Source: Paenalcaligenes hominis
GTDB lineage: Bacteria > Pseudomonadota > Gammaproteobacteria > Burkholderiales > Burkholderiaceae_B
Length of the DNA: 64,000 nt
Direction: 5' to 3'
NCBI RefSeq assembly: GCF_011927625.1
Contig: NZ_JAATIZ010000001.1
Location: 248,001-312,000 of the forward strand
Made by a program: the position numbers and the translations under genes. Shown here piece by piece: positions 56,583-64,000 of this stretch. Numbering within the stretch: the stretch's first letter is position 1; each line of letters starts with the position of its first letter. Under the pieces are notes generated by a model. It was not told the origin of the DNA, ran no database searches, and was given only the letters and a program-made list of their open reading frames with translations.

Positions 56583-57521
56583 ATGCTTTTCTTAATTCGT
56601 ATTAGTCGCTTTGTACAAAAAACCTTTGCGTTTTGGGTGTTGCTCTTGGCGGCGTTGGCTTTTATGAGCCCCAGTGTGTATGCGCCCCTTGCTAAATACA
56701 TTCCGTGGTTGTTGGGGATTGTGATGTTCGGCATGGGTGTCACCATGACTGTCGCCGATTTTAAAGGGGTACTTAAACACCCTAAAGCGGTATTTATTGG
56801 CACCGTTGCTCAGTTTGGGATTATGCCGTTGCTAGCCTACGGTTTGGCGAAGTTATTTAACTTGCCACCCGAGATCGCGGTAGGGGTCATTTTGGTTGGG
56901 TGCTGCCCGGGTGGTACGGCTTCTAACGTCATGACATTTTTGGCGCGCGGTAACACGGCTTTATCCGTAAGCTGTACCGCCGTATCGACGGTATTGGCTC
57001 CGGTACTAACACCTGCTATTTTCTATTTATTAGCGAGCCAGTGGCTAGAGATTAATGCGTCCGCTATGCTGATATCTGTACTGAAAATCGTGTTATTTCC
57101 TATTTTGCTAGGTCTTATCACGCGCATGATTTTGGGGGCCAAAGCAGAAAACTACAGTGAGGTCATGCCTTTAGTTTCCGTGGTCTCTATTGTGCTGATC
57201 GTAGCTGCCGTTGTGGCCGTCAGCAAGACCAACATCATTCAATCCGGCTTGCTAATTTTTGCTGTGGTTATCCTTCATAATGGCTTAGGCTTTTTACTGG
57301 GGTATACGGCAGCGCGTGTGTTTAATCTTAGCTATGCTGACCGCAAAGCCGTGGCGATCGAAGTTGGTATGCAAAACTCAGGTTTAGGTGTTGCGCTAGC
57401 TGGTTTACATTTTGCCGCCAGCCCCGTTACTGCCGTGCCCAGCGCGATATTTAGCTTCTGGCACAATATCTCAGGGCCTTTATTAGCGACCTATTGGGCT
57501 GGAAAAACAGATGAGTCCTAG
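56583..57521 (+). CDS. Bile acid:sodium symporter family (BASS/PanS-like) transporter
   Basis: The 312-residue polytopic protein has the family-defining segments [24 protein letters not shown]-like [14 protein letters not shown] and [13 protein letters not shown], which form the crossed-helix sodium and substrate sites. Bacterial members move organic anions such as ketopantoate, pyruvate-like acids or sulfonates with sodium; this one's substrate is unknown. It follows the FUSC gene by 20 bases and may be co-transcribed. ATG 56583 is chosen over the overlapping in-frame start at 56538. Confidence 0.88.
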   Translation: MLFLIRISRFVQKTFAFWVLLLAALAFMSPSVYAPLAKYIPWLLGIVMFGMGVTMTVADFKGVLKHPKAVFIGTVAQFGIMPLLAYGLAKLFNLPPEIAVGVILVGCCPGGTASNVMTFLARGNTALSVSCTAVSTVLAPVLTPAIFYLLASQWLEINASAMLISVLKIVLFPILLGLITRMILGAKAENYSEVMPLVSVVSIVLIVAAVVAVSKTNIIQSGLLIFAVVILHNGLGFLLGYTAARVFNLSYADRKAVAIEVGMQNSGLGVALAGLHFAASPVTAVPSAIFSFWHNISGPLLATYWAGKTDES

Positions 57522-57565
57522 TTAAGTTTTTACCTTCCTAGCTAAAGACGGTTAAACTAAGCGCT

Positions 57566-58291
57566 ATGAAACGCTTAGTCACCGTCTTTTTATTTTTTTG
57601 TCTAGTTGGTCCCAGTTTAGCGGCAGATCTTGTTACTCGCAAAAATGAAGTGGGCCATCGCAATTTCAACCGTGCCAAAACCTTATTGCCTCAGGTGTTT
57701 AATGGCTTAAACCAAACCTTTTACTGCGGCTGTTCTTATACGGACAAAACCGTGGATTTAAATTCATGTGGATACCGTATTCGTAAAGACCCGCGGCGTG
57801 CAGGGCGCGTCGAATGGGAGCACGTAGTGCCTGCTTGGGCAATTGGCCATCAGCGCCAATGTTGGCAAAACGGGGGTCGAGCAAATTGCTCTAAAAATGA
57901 TGCCGTCTATGCCAAAGCCGAAGGCGATATGCATAACCTTGTGCCCGCCATTGGCGAGGTCAACAACGATCGAGGCAACTTTAGGTTTAGCGTATGGACT
58001 CAGTCCCCACCACGCATGTATGGGCAGTGTGGCATGTTGGTCGACTTTAAAGCACGTCGCGTCCAGCCTCCCGAACAGGTGCGCGGTAAAATTGCCCGCA
58101 TTACCTTTTATATGGTCAATGAATACCGGCTTAATTTAAGCGCTCAGGAACGCCGTTTATATTGTGTTTGGGCCAAGGCGTATCCGGTCGATCGTTGGGA
58201 GCAAATTCGTAATCAACGCGTCGCTGCTATTCAAGGCAACACTAATCCTTTTGTATCACAGCCCAACTTAATTGACCGTATCTGTCGCTAA
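57566..58291 (+). CDS. endA: Periplasmic endonuclease I
   Basis: This 241-residue secreted nuclease has a signal peptide of about 19 residues (FLFFCLVGPSLA). The His-Me finger active site reads VEWEHVVPAWAIG, followed by DMHNLVPAIGEVNNDRGNFRF. Six or more cysteines (YCGCSY, NSCGYR, RQCW, ANCSK, GQCG, YCVW, ICR) suggest disulfides. EndA degrades DNA in the periplasm. It is the last + strand gene before the 418-bp convergent gap. Confidence 0.95.
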   Translation: MKRLVTVFLFFCLVGPSLAADLVTRKNEVGHRNFNRAKTLLPQVFNGLNQTFYCGCSYTDKTVDLNSCGYRIRKDPRRAGRVEWEHVVPAWAIGHQRQCWQNGGRANCSKNDAVYAKAEGDMHNLVPAIGEVNNDRGNFRFSVWTQSPPRMYGQCGMLVDFKARRVQPPEQVRGKIARITFYMVNEYRLNLSAQERRLYCVWAKAYPVDRWEQIRNQRVAAIQGNTNPFVSQPNLIDRICR

Positions 58292-58709
58292 AAATTAAGA
58301 AATTAAGGCTTTAAAAAAGTCAACTAAAAAAAGTGGATATCTTTTTCCCACGAGGTGGATAATTCCGCCGTCACGCACAGGAAGGCCGCAGTAAACAAGG
58401 CTTTGGCTGACTTAATTGAGTACATCAAATTAAACAAGTGCAGGCAGCGCTCTTTTTTATTTTTTCCATAAGTGCTTGATTACAATCATTTTTATGGCTT
58501 TGCTTAAAAAAGTATGTGGTTTTTATAGCAAAGCTAAATAGTTTTACTTTCTTGATTTGTCAAGATATGGGTGAGAAAAAAAAGACACTTGATACGACAA
58601 AGTTATCCCCAAAAGCTGTGGATAACCTTGTGAATAAGTTGTGGAGATATGGCGCAAAACCGCATTAATGGCGCAACCGAGGTTCTTTGTATAGAAATTA
58701 ACACCTCTG
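58292..58709. other. 418-bp AT-rich convergent intergenic region
   Basis: This gap lies between the 3' ends of endA and a convergent MFS gene, so no promoter is required here. It is strongly AT-rich in the middle (58450-58590). It has a short hairpin GGTGGA-TAAT-TCCGCC (58355-58370) and an 8-bp inverted repeat GCTTTGCT/AGCAAAGC (58497-58504, 58527-58534). Several DnaA-box-like 9-mers are present, with a tight cluster at 58603-58648. No convincing gene is seen; a 38-codon GTG frame at 58355-58471 is weak. Confidence 0.7.
58603..58648. other. Cluster of DnaA boxes
   Basis: Within 46 bp lie TTATCCCCA (58603-58611, one mismatch to TTATCCACA), TGTGGATAA (58617-58625, perfect reverse-strand box), TGTGAATAA (58629-58637, one mismatch) and TGTGGAGAT (58640-58648, weaker). 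A further near-match GGTGGATAA is at 58354-58362. Spacings of 11-14 bp are like those in DnaA-binding arrays of replication origins. Confidence 0.65.
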
Positions 58710-59939
58710 TCATAATTGATGCGGTATTTTCACCTTACGGATAGTGAAAAATAAGAGCACAGCAGAAAAACTGCTTAGGCTAAAACAAAAACTAAATAAG
58801 GCTGTTGTCATACTAAATTGATCGGCTAAGTAACCCATCCCTAGGATAGGAATAATGGCACCAAAGTAGGCAATAACCAAGTAACTGGAAGTAGTGGCTG
58901 CACGGTGTTCGGGTAAAGCCACGCGATTCACAATGCTCATGCCACCTATTAAGCACAAGCCATGTCCTAATGCCAATAGCAACAAACAAGAAATGAACAG
59001 CCACGGCGAAGCATGCTGAGTATTAAGCGCTAATAGAATATTGCTGATAAAAAAACTGCTTAGCCCGATGATCAAGTTACGTTTTAACGGCCATTGACGT
59101 ACCAACAGCTGAAAGCCTGAGGACAAGAAAAGGATGACGCCAATAGAGAGCCCGCTGACGGCTGGCCCATGCCAAGGCACCATACTATTCATAAAACTGG
59201 GCGCCAAAGAAGCAAATAAGCTAAACATGGCAAAAGCGGTAAAGGCGTTGAGCGCACCAATTAAAAAGGGTAAGCGTTGGGCACCGGCGGGTATGTATAA
59301 ACTAGGCCGCCAGAAAGCTTTGCGAGGTGCATTAACAGACACCGAGGGAGCATGATTAGGGACAATAAACAAGGCATAAATAGCCATCAGCCCCATGATA
59401 ATCGAGGGAATATAACTGCTGCGTAATGGATAGGGCAGCCACTGTGCAATGAGGCCGCCAATAACTGGGCCCAATCCAAACCCAAACGCAATTAATAAGC
59501 TGGAGGTAGCGGCAGCACGTTGTAAGTCTTTAGAGCGATTTAACTTGGTAAGCCCGATGGAAGCCGAGGTCACAATAAGGCTTGAGGCCAGGCCAATGGC
59601 AATGCGGCTAAGCATAAAAGACCAGTAGTCCCAAGCAAGGGTTGAGAACACAATGCCCGTTGTGACCAGAATGAGGCCCCCACGCAGCACAATAATAAAC
59701 CCACGCTGATCACTGATGCGGCCTAAAAATAAAAGGCTGCTAAGAGCAGATGCCATATACACTACGTATAAAATAGTGATGGCGCCGGTGCTGAGCTGCC
59801 AAGCCTGTTGGTAAAGGGGGTATAACGGACTAGCTAAAGCGGTACCCATGACACCGACAATCATGGCAAAGCAAACCCAAAGGTACGAGTTAGACTGTAT
59901 ATGTGAAACCAGTTTTGAGTGTAGGGAAGGGGTGTGCAT
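58710..59939 (-). CDS. Major facilitator superfamily transporter
   Basis: The 409-residue protein has about 12 hydrophobic helices. The cytoplasmic loop after helix 2 reads GRISDQRGF (the MFS A-like motif GRxxDxxG), and GFGLGPVIGGL in helix 5 resembles the antiporter motif C, which suggests drug or metabolite efflux by proton antiport. Substrate is unknown. It is divergent from the DUF486 gene; a 7-bp inverted repeat lies between them. Confidence 0.88.
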   Translation of the reverse strand: MHTPSLHSKLVSHIQSNSYLWVCFAMIVGVMGTALASPLYPLYQQAWQLSTGAITILYVVYMASALSSLLFLGRISDQRGFIIVLRGGLILVTTGIVFSTLAWDYWSFMLSRIAIGLASSLIVTSASIGLTKLNRSKDLQRAAATSSLLIAFGFGLGPVIGGLIAQWLPYPLRSSYIPSIIMGLMAIYALFIVPNHAPSVSVNAPRKAFWRPSLYIPAGAQRLPFLIGALNAFTAFAMFSLFASLAPSFMNSMVPWHGPAVSGLSIGVILFLSSGFQLLVRQWPLKRNLIIGLSSFFISNILLALNTQHASPWLFISCLLLLALGHGLCLIGGMSIVNRVALPEHRAATTSSYLVIAYFGAIIPILGMGYLADQFSMTTALFSFCFSLSSFSAVLLFFTIRKVKIPHQL

Positions 59940-59981
59940 GAAAAACAGGCCGCTTAGAACGAAAAAGCCATTTTATCATGG

Positions 59982-60004
59982 TAAACACTAATACTAGGTG
60001 TTTA
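59982..60004. promoter_or_regulatory. Inverted repeat between divergent MFS and DUF486 genes
   Basis: TAAACAC (59982-59988) and GTGTTTA (59998-60004) flank 9 bases. It is in the divergent promoter region and could be a regulator site. Confidence 0.4.
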
Positions 60005-60083
60005 ACGTGCCATCAATACCACATTTTGGGTATTAGGCCAGTAAACCGCGCCAAATAAAAAAACCGATGCTCTTGAATTAATT

Positions 60084-60434
60084 ATGTGGATACAGAAAAT
60101 TAGCCCGATCCTACTCTTGCTTTGCTCAAACGTATTTATGACCATAGCATGGTATGGTCATTTAAAATTTCCCCAAAGTGCACTCACTAAAGTGGTTTTA
60201 ATTAGCTGGGGAGTGGCTTTATTTGAATATTGTTTGGCTGTACCTGCGAACCGTATAGGGCACGCCGTTTACAGTGCAGCGGAATTAAAAACCATCCAGG
60301 AAGTTATTACCTTAGTGGTCTTTGCTTTTTTCTCTGTTTGGTACTTAAAAGAAAGTTTTACCCTTAACCACGTCATTGGCTTTGCATTTATTTTTGCAGG
60401 GGCTTTTTTTATTTTTAAAGGCCCATTTAGCTAA
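60084..60434 (+). CDS. DUF486 family small membrane protein (DMT superfamily)
   Basis: The 116-residue protein has four transmembrane helices (ISPILLLLCSNVFMTIAWY, VVLISWGVALFEYCLAV, VITLVVFAFFSVWYL, VIGFAFIFAGAFFIF), the layout of DUF486. The family keeps PANRIG and YLKE near the loops, as here. It resembles one half of a drug/metabolite transporter. No function is established. Confidence 0.88.
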   Translation: MWIQKISPILLLLCSNVFMTIAWYGHLKFPQSALTKVVLISWGVALFEYCLAVPANRIGHAVYSAAELKTIQEVITLVVFAFFSVWYLKESFTLNHVIGFAFIFAGAFFIFKGPFS

Positions 60435-60440
60435 CGAAAT

Positions 60441-60466
60441 AAAGGCGAGCAAACCACTCGCCTTTT
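60441..60466. terminator. Terminator between DUF486 gene and rlmF
   Basis: AAAGGCGAG (60441-60449) and CTCGCCTTT (60457-60465) form a perfect 9-bp stem with a 7-nt loop and a short T-run; it lies between convergent genes. Confidence 0.85.
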
Positions 60467-60486
60467 CGTAAACGCCTGCCTGCGCC

Positions 60487-61362
60487 CTAGAAACGCCACG
60501 CCACAAAGCGGCTTTTCTTTTGTCCCTGTGCCATGTCTACCGTCTGGATTTCCTTAGTGCGCACCGCTTTTAGCTGTTTATAGATAGGGTCTAAATTATT
60601 TTCTCTGGATACAAGCGTAGTAAACCAGCCGACTTGTTTAGCAAAGAGCACGCTTTCTTCAATCATACGCCCAATAAAAGCGGCTTCACCACCTGGACAC
60701 CATAACTCATTACTTTGCCCACCAAAATTACGCTGCTCGTTTTTTTTACCTAAGTTTTTCCATTTGCGTTGATTTTGTAATTGCGCTTGTTCCGCGGAGT
60801 GAAAAAAAGGGGGATTGCAGAGTGTGGCGGCAAAATAGTCTTTAGGTTGAATCACTGACTGAAACAAATGAGTTGGGTCTGGTTGAACACGCAATTGGAT
60901 CTTTTTTTGTAAGCGGTTAGCATCAATCAGGCATTGCGCGGCATTAAGCGCAGTCCGGTCAATATCAGCCCCCACAAAAGACCATTGGTACTCGGCTTGA
61001 CCGATCAAAGGATAAATTAAATTAGCGCCTACTCCAATATCTAATAACCGTACGGTAGACCCCGTAGGAATCGGTGTCGTGGAGCCCTGGCTTAATAAAT
61101 CGGCGATGCCGTGTATATAGTCAGCTCGACCTGGAATAGGTGGGCACAAATACCCTTCGGGAATATCCCAAAAGCTAACGCCATAATCGGTATGTAAAAG
61201 CGCACGATTAAGCAATTTGACTGCAACTGGATCAGCAAAATCAATGGTATAGCGTCCGGCTGGATTAAGACGGGTGTAATGTTTTAGTTCGGGGCAGGCA
61301 GCATAGAGCCGATCAAAATCATAACGCCCAGTGTGGCGGTTGCGGGGGTGGAATAACGACAT
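60487..61362 (-). CDS. rlmF: 23S rRNA (adenine-1618-N6)-methyltransferase RlmF
   Basis: This is a 291-residue methyltransferase starting SLFHPRNRHTGRYDF, the RlmF signature. SAM motif I reads LLDIGVGANLIYPLIG and the N6-adenine catalytic motif reads CNPPFF. GGQSNELWCPGGE is also typical. It makes m6A1618 in 23S rRNA. ATG 61362 gives the family start; the frame extends upstream to 61416 into ychJ. Confidence 0.95.
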   Translation of the reverse strand: MSLFHPRNRHTGRYDFDRLYAACPELKHYTRLNPAGRYTIDFADPVAVKLLNRALLHTDYGVSFWDIPEGYLCPPIPGRADYIHGIADLLSQGSTTPIPTGSTVRLLDIGVGANLIYPLIGQAEYQWSFVGADIDRTALNAAQCLIDANRLQKKIQLRVQPDPTHLFQSVIQPKDYFAATLCNPPFFHSAEQAQLQNQRKWKNLGKKNEQRNFGGQSNELWCPGGEAAFIGRMIEESVLFAKQVGWFTTLVSRENNLDPIYKQLKAVRTKEIQTVDMAQGQKKSRFVAWRF

Positions 61363-61376
61363 AAATACAATGCTAG

Positions 61377-61769
61377 TTAAGGACGTTCGATAAACTCGCC
61401 GTCTACATAAAACCACTGTCCATTTTCATGAATAAAGTGACTGATTTCATGCAGACGGGTAGCGCGCCCAGCAAAACGATTGCGAGCGACAAACTCGACA
61501 TAGTGATGCTGGCTATCGGCTGTACAGTGATTGCGGATTTCTAGGCCTAACCATTTTAAATTAGGCGGATTAGCCTCTAGGGATTGCGGACGGGTGCTTG
61601 GGTGCCACGTGGCAAGCAAATAATCGAGTTTATCTAAGACAAAAGCGCTGTAGCGCGACCGCATTAAAAGTTCAGCGCTAGGAGCCTGAAGGTAAGAGTC
61701 CCCAGTATGCCAACGTGCGCAACACTGTTCATACAACAAAGCGCTCTGACAAGGACACTGTAAGCTCAT
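61377..61769 (-). CDS. YchJ family (UPF0225) SEC-C motif protein
   Basis: The 130-residue protein starts with the SEC-C-like metal-binding cluster CPCQSALLYEQCC. The UPF0225 NTF2-like core follows (LMRSRYSAFVLDKLDYLLATWH, VEFVARNR, FYVDGEF). Function is unknown. It lies 14 bases before rlmF and 3 bases after the phosphodiesterase gene, so the minus-strand run from 63557 to 60487 may be one operon. Confidence 0.9.
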   Translation of the reverse strand: MSLQCPCQSALLYEQCCARWHTGDSYLQAPSAELLMRSRYSAFVLDKLDYLLATWHPSTRPQSLEANPPNLKWLGLEIRNHCTADSQHHYVEFVARNRFAGRATRLHEISHFIHENGQWFYVDGEFIERP

Positions 61770-61772
61770 AAG

Positions 61773-63557
61773 TTATTTCTCTATAAAAGACGTCACAGCA
61801 GGAAAAGGTACCATTCCTTTAGGCTGTTCTTGAATCATTTTAAGCAGAACCGGCTCAGATAATGGGGGCGCAAAAAGAAAACCTTGCACCATATCGCAAC
61901 CCATTTCTTGTAAAAGCTGCAACTGTTCCGGCTCATCTACCCCTTCGGCAATAGTGGTAAAGCGCAAATGCCGAGCCATATCAACAATAGTTCCGGTAAT
62001 GCGTTGATCTTGGATATTTCGCTGTAACTCAGAAATAAAGGCGCGATCAATTTTAAGAATATGTGCAGGTAGCGATTTTAGATAAGCCAAAGAAGAATAG
62101 CCAGTACCAAAATCATCAATGGCTATCCTAAAGCCTGCCGCATTTAATCGATTCAGTTGTTTAAGTGCCATCTCCATATCCAGCATTAAGTCTGACTCGG
62201 TAATTTCTAGCTTGAGGGCAGCGGTAGGCAGATCCGATTGCTGAATAGCTTTAATGAGCCAATGCGCAAAATCGGGCTGAACTAATTGCATACTGGAGAC
62301 ATTTACCGCTATGGTGAAATCCCGTGGCACATGGTCTTGATCACGCCAACGGCTTAGGGCGGCAATGGCTTGTTGAATCACCCACTTTCCTATGGTGATG
62401 ATATCGCCGCTACTTTCAGCAGCGGGAATAAATTCTGAGGGCATAACGCGACCCAGAGAAGGGTGCTCCCAGCGTAATAGAGCTTCTACGCCGATAATTC
62501 TTCGGCTTTGTAAGTGAATTTGGGGCTGATAGAGTAAATAAAACTCATCCCGTTCGATAGCTTGGTGGAGGGCATCGCGCAGCTGCACTTTGCGTAACAA
62601 CGCACCTTCGATGGATTTGCTGTAAATTTGCCAACCGCCCTCTTGGTGCGGCACCGCCAAAGCGGCTTGGCGGATAAGACGTTCAGGCGTGCTCTGCACC
62701 ACGGATCCACTAACCCCTATCTTGGCGCGTACATGCAGCTTAAGTTGCTTCAAGTACAAGGGCGTGTGGATCGTTTCAATAAGGTGCTGAGCTAACTGTG
62801 CCGTATTAAGCGTGTCTTCATCGCCTGTAATTAATACAACCCATTGACTTGAAGACCAGACACCAAGTTGTTGAATAAAAGACTCTCCTGCCATTTGAAT
62901 GTTGTTGGCAAGTAGACGGCAGGCTTCGTCAGCGATTTCATAGCCATGCAAACTGGCGAGCTCTTCAAGGCCTTCTAAGGCGATAAAAAAGGTAAAGGTA
63001 GAGAGAGAGTGCTGTAAAAGCTGATCTAGCGTTTCCAGAATAACCACTCGATTAGGCAAAGCGGTGACAGGGTCCTGACGAGAAAGTTGGCTGAGCTCGT
63101 GGGTACGGGCCTGGACTACCGTTTCTAGCTCAATATTTTTTTGGGTGCGTTCTTTGATCAAGCGCTGTAAGTGCAGGGTGTTGTGAATACGCTGTATGAC
63201 TTCAATGTGATTGAATGGTTTGCTTAAAAAGTCTTGAGCACCTAGGCTAAGGGCTTGAATGCGCGTAGCTTCGTCGGTCAAAGCACTAAGAATAATGACT
63301 GGCGGCAAGAGCTCGTTGTGTTCTTTTTTAAGTCGGTACAGTAATTCCAGCCCACCAATAGTCGGCATGCGTAAATCCAACAAAATAAGATCGGGCCGTT
63401 GGGTGCGAACCCGTTGTTCAACTAAGAGCGGATTCGTCATGCCTTCGGCATTCACATACCCAACGTCTTCGAGTAAGTGTAGTACGACCTCTACATTGAC
63501 AGCGTTGTCATCCACTACCAAAATGTCGGCCTCGTAAAATACGCCTGAATACATCAT
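61773..63557 (-). CDS. Response regulator with degenerate GGDEF and intact EAL domain (c-di-GMP phosphodiesterase)
   Basis: This 594-residue protein has three domains. A receiver (residues of about 10-130) carries ILVVDDN, phospho-acceptor DLILLDLRMP and Lys in LSKPF. A GGDEF-like domain (about 160-315) reads LGVWSSSQWVVLI where GGDEF should be, so cyclase activity is lost. The EAL domain (about 325-575) reads GVEALLRWEHP, AVNVSSMQL, LEITESDLM, AIDDFGTGYSSL, LKIDRAFI and TIAEGVDEPEQ, with all catalytic acidic residues and Lys in place. It should hydrolyse c-di-GMP under control of the upstream kinase. The start overlaps the kinase stop (ATGA). Confidence 0.92.
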   Translation of the reverse strand: MMYSGVFYEADILVVDDNAVNVEVVLHLLEDVGYVNAEGMTNPLLVEQRVRTQRPDLILLDLRMPTIGGLELLYRLKKEHNELLPPVIILSALTDEATRIQALSLGAQDFLSKPFNHIEVIQRIHNTLHLQRLIKERTQKNIELETVVQARTHELSQLSRQDPVTALPNRVVILETLDQLLQHSLSTFTFFIALEGLEELASLHGYEIADEACRLLANNIQMAGESFIQQLGVWSSSQWVVLITGDEDTLNTAQLAQHLIETIHTPLYLKQLKLHVRAKIGVSGSVVQSTPERLIRQAALAVPHQEGGWQIYSKSIEGALLRKVQLRDALHQAIERDEFYLLYQPQIHLQSRRIIGVEALLRWEHPSLGRVMPSEFIPAAESSGDIITIGKWVIQQAIAALSRWRDQDHVPRDFTIAVNVSSMQLVQPDFAHWLIKAIQQSDLPTAALKLEITESDLMLDMEMALKQLNRLNAAGFRIAIDDFGTGYSSLAYLKSLPAHILKIDRAFISELQRNIQDQRITGTIVDMARHLRFTTIAEGVDEPEQLQLLQEMGCDMVQGFLFAPPLSEPVLLKMIQEQPKGMVPFPAVTSFIEK

Positions 63558-64000
63558 GATTCAGTCTCCGTTTGAAGGATACGTTGAATATGCGCACAGA
63601 GGTTCAACATAGGATAGGGTTTAATAAAAAAACCATTACTTTCTGCTTTTTGAGCGCGTGCCAATAAAATAGGATCGGCATGGCTAAGTAATAGGGTAAT
63701 AGGCAGGTGTGACGTCAGCGCATTTTGCTGTAGTAGCCGGTAAAATTGGAACCCCTCCATATCGCGTAGATCAATATTAAGTAAGATAAGAGCAAAAGGT
63801 TGTGAGCAGGCCAGTTCGAAGCCCATTGCTGCTGAGCTAGCATAATGGAAGGCGACGTCAGGTAATTCGCCTTGTAGTAAATCCAGGGTGTGCGGCGCAT
63901 CGGCGTCGCTATCAATAAGAAGTACACGTTGGGTTGGCACGGTAGAGGCCGTAAAATCAGAGGGGGCGGAGGCGTCTTGCCATAGTGGTAACTCAAACCA
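63554..64000 (-). CDS. Hybrid sensor histidine kinase, C-terminal part (5' end outside window)
   Basis: The frame is open to the right edge at 64000. The first visible residues WFELPLWQ match the end of a histidine-kinase ATP-binding domain (the usual FWFxLPL strand), so the GTG at 63940 is internal, not the start. After a 15-residue linker comes a receiver domain (VLLIDSD to FFIKPYP). The phospho-acceptor position reads ILLNIDL, with Asn in place of Asp, so this receiver cannot be phosphorylated in the normal way. The gene overlaps the phosphodiesterase gene by 4 bases, indicating a functional pair. Confidence 0.8.
   Translation of the reverse strand, partial: WFELPLWQDASAPSDFTASTVPTQRVLLIDSDADAPHTLDLLQGELPDVAFHYASSAAMGFELACSQPFALILLNIDLRDMEGFQFYRLLQQNALTSHLPITLLLSHADPILLARAQKAESNGFFIKPYPMLNLCAHIQRILQTETES

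Noticed and set aside
58355-58471. 38-codon GTG frame (KAAVNKALADLIEYIKLNK) in the endA-MFS gap
   Set aside because: The peptide looks protein-like, but there is no Shine-Dalgarno and the GTG overlaps a hairpin and a DnaA-like box. It may be a decayed gene fragment but cannot be supported.
58650-58709. A dif-like XerCD site near the convergent gap
   Set aside because: No 28-bp sequence with two 11-bp arms resembling known dif sites was found in the interval.
63554-63940. Stand-alone single-domain response regulator starting at GTG 63940
   Set aside because: The frame is open to the window edge and the upstream residues WFELPLWQ match a histidine-kinase end, so it is the tail of a larger hybrid kinase.

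Overview
The window looks like a chromosomal segment of a betaproteobacterium of the family Alcaligenaceae (order Burkholderiales), with base composition that is fairly balanced by eye. The evidence is gene order and family resemblance: the run rlmN-rodZ-ispG-hisS-yfgM-bamB-der-hisC-hfq-hflX-hflK-hflC-hisZ-purA, the rpsU-dnaG-rpoD block with a lysine/alanine-rich RpoD N-terminus, and a periplasmic penicillin G acylase closely resembling the Alcaligenes faecalis enzyme. The genus cannot be fixed from the sequence alone. Both window edges cut through genes: a flavin/iron-sulphur reductase on the left and a hybrid histidine kinase on the right.

Layout. 1-3.4 kb: reductase C-terminus, a D-amino-acid dehydrogenase (dadA) and a lone ABC solute-binding protein. 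3.4-12.1 kb: an R64/TCP-like type IVb pilus operon in the order pilL-like, N, O, P, Q, R, S, V, without pilM, pilT or pilU, placed directly behind a strong hairpin terminator. 12.1-16.9 kb: alaS, a TusA-like sulfur carrier, then rpsP-rimM-trmD without the usual rplS. 16.9-22.4 kb, minus strand: penicillin G acylase and valS. 22.6-38.7 kb: ndk and the long housekeeping run above. 38.7-43.5 kb: rpsU-dnaG-rpoD, then a convergent BenE-type transporter.

44.7-64 kb is more accessory. It holds a remnant of an IS200/IS605-type right end, a tsdBA thiosulfate dehydrogenase pair, a DUF4168 secreted protein, and a Tat-exported PhoX-like protein behind a three-repeat PHO box. Next come a methyltransferase, an HdeD-like membrane protein, a 54-residue small protein, an HPF-like ribosome hibernation factor paired with a bacterial archaeo-eukaryotic-type release factor (baeRF family 3), a gamma-carbonic anhydrase, and a divergent RIO/BUD32-like kinase. 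Two membrane proteins (FUSC, bile-acid:sodium symporter family) and endonuclease I follow. Then there is a 418-bp AT-rich convergent gap with clustered DnaA boxes, and finally an MFS transporter, a DUF486 protein, rlmF, ychJ and a two-gene c-di-GMP/two-component signalling pair.

Themes. Several operons have an intrinsic terminator directly ahead of a start codon (pil, hflX, hisZ), which suggests read-through or attenuation control. Three genes (der, hisC, dnaG) use TTG starts, and two of these overlap the upstream stop as TTGA without a visible Shine-Dalgarno sequence. The least characterised systems are the HdeD/small-protein/HPF/baeRF3 block and the DnaA-box gap. No CRISPR array, rRNA, tRNA, prophage or intact insertion sequence was seen.
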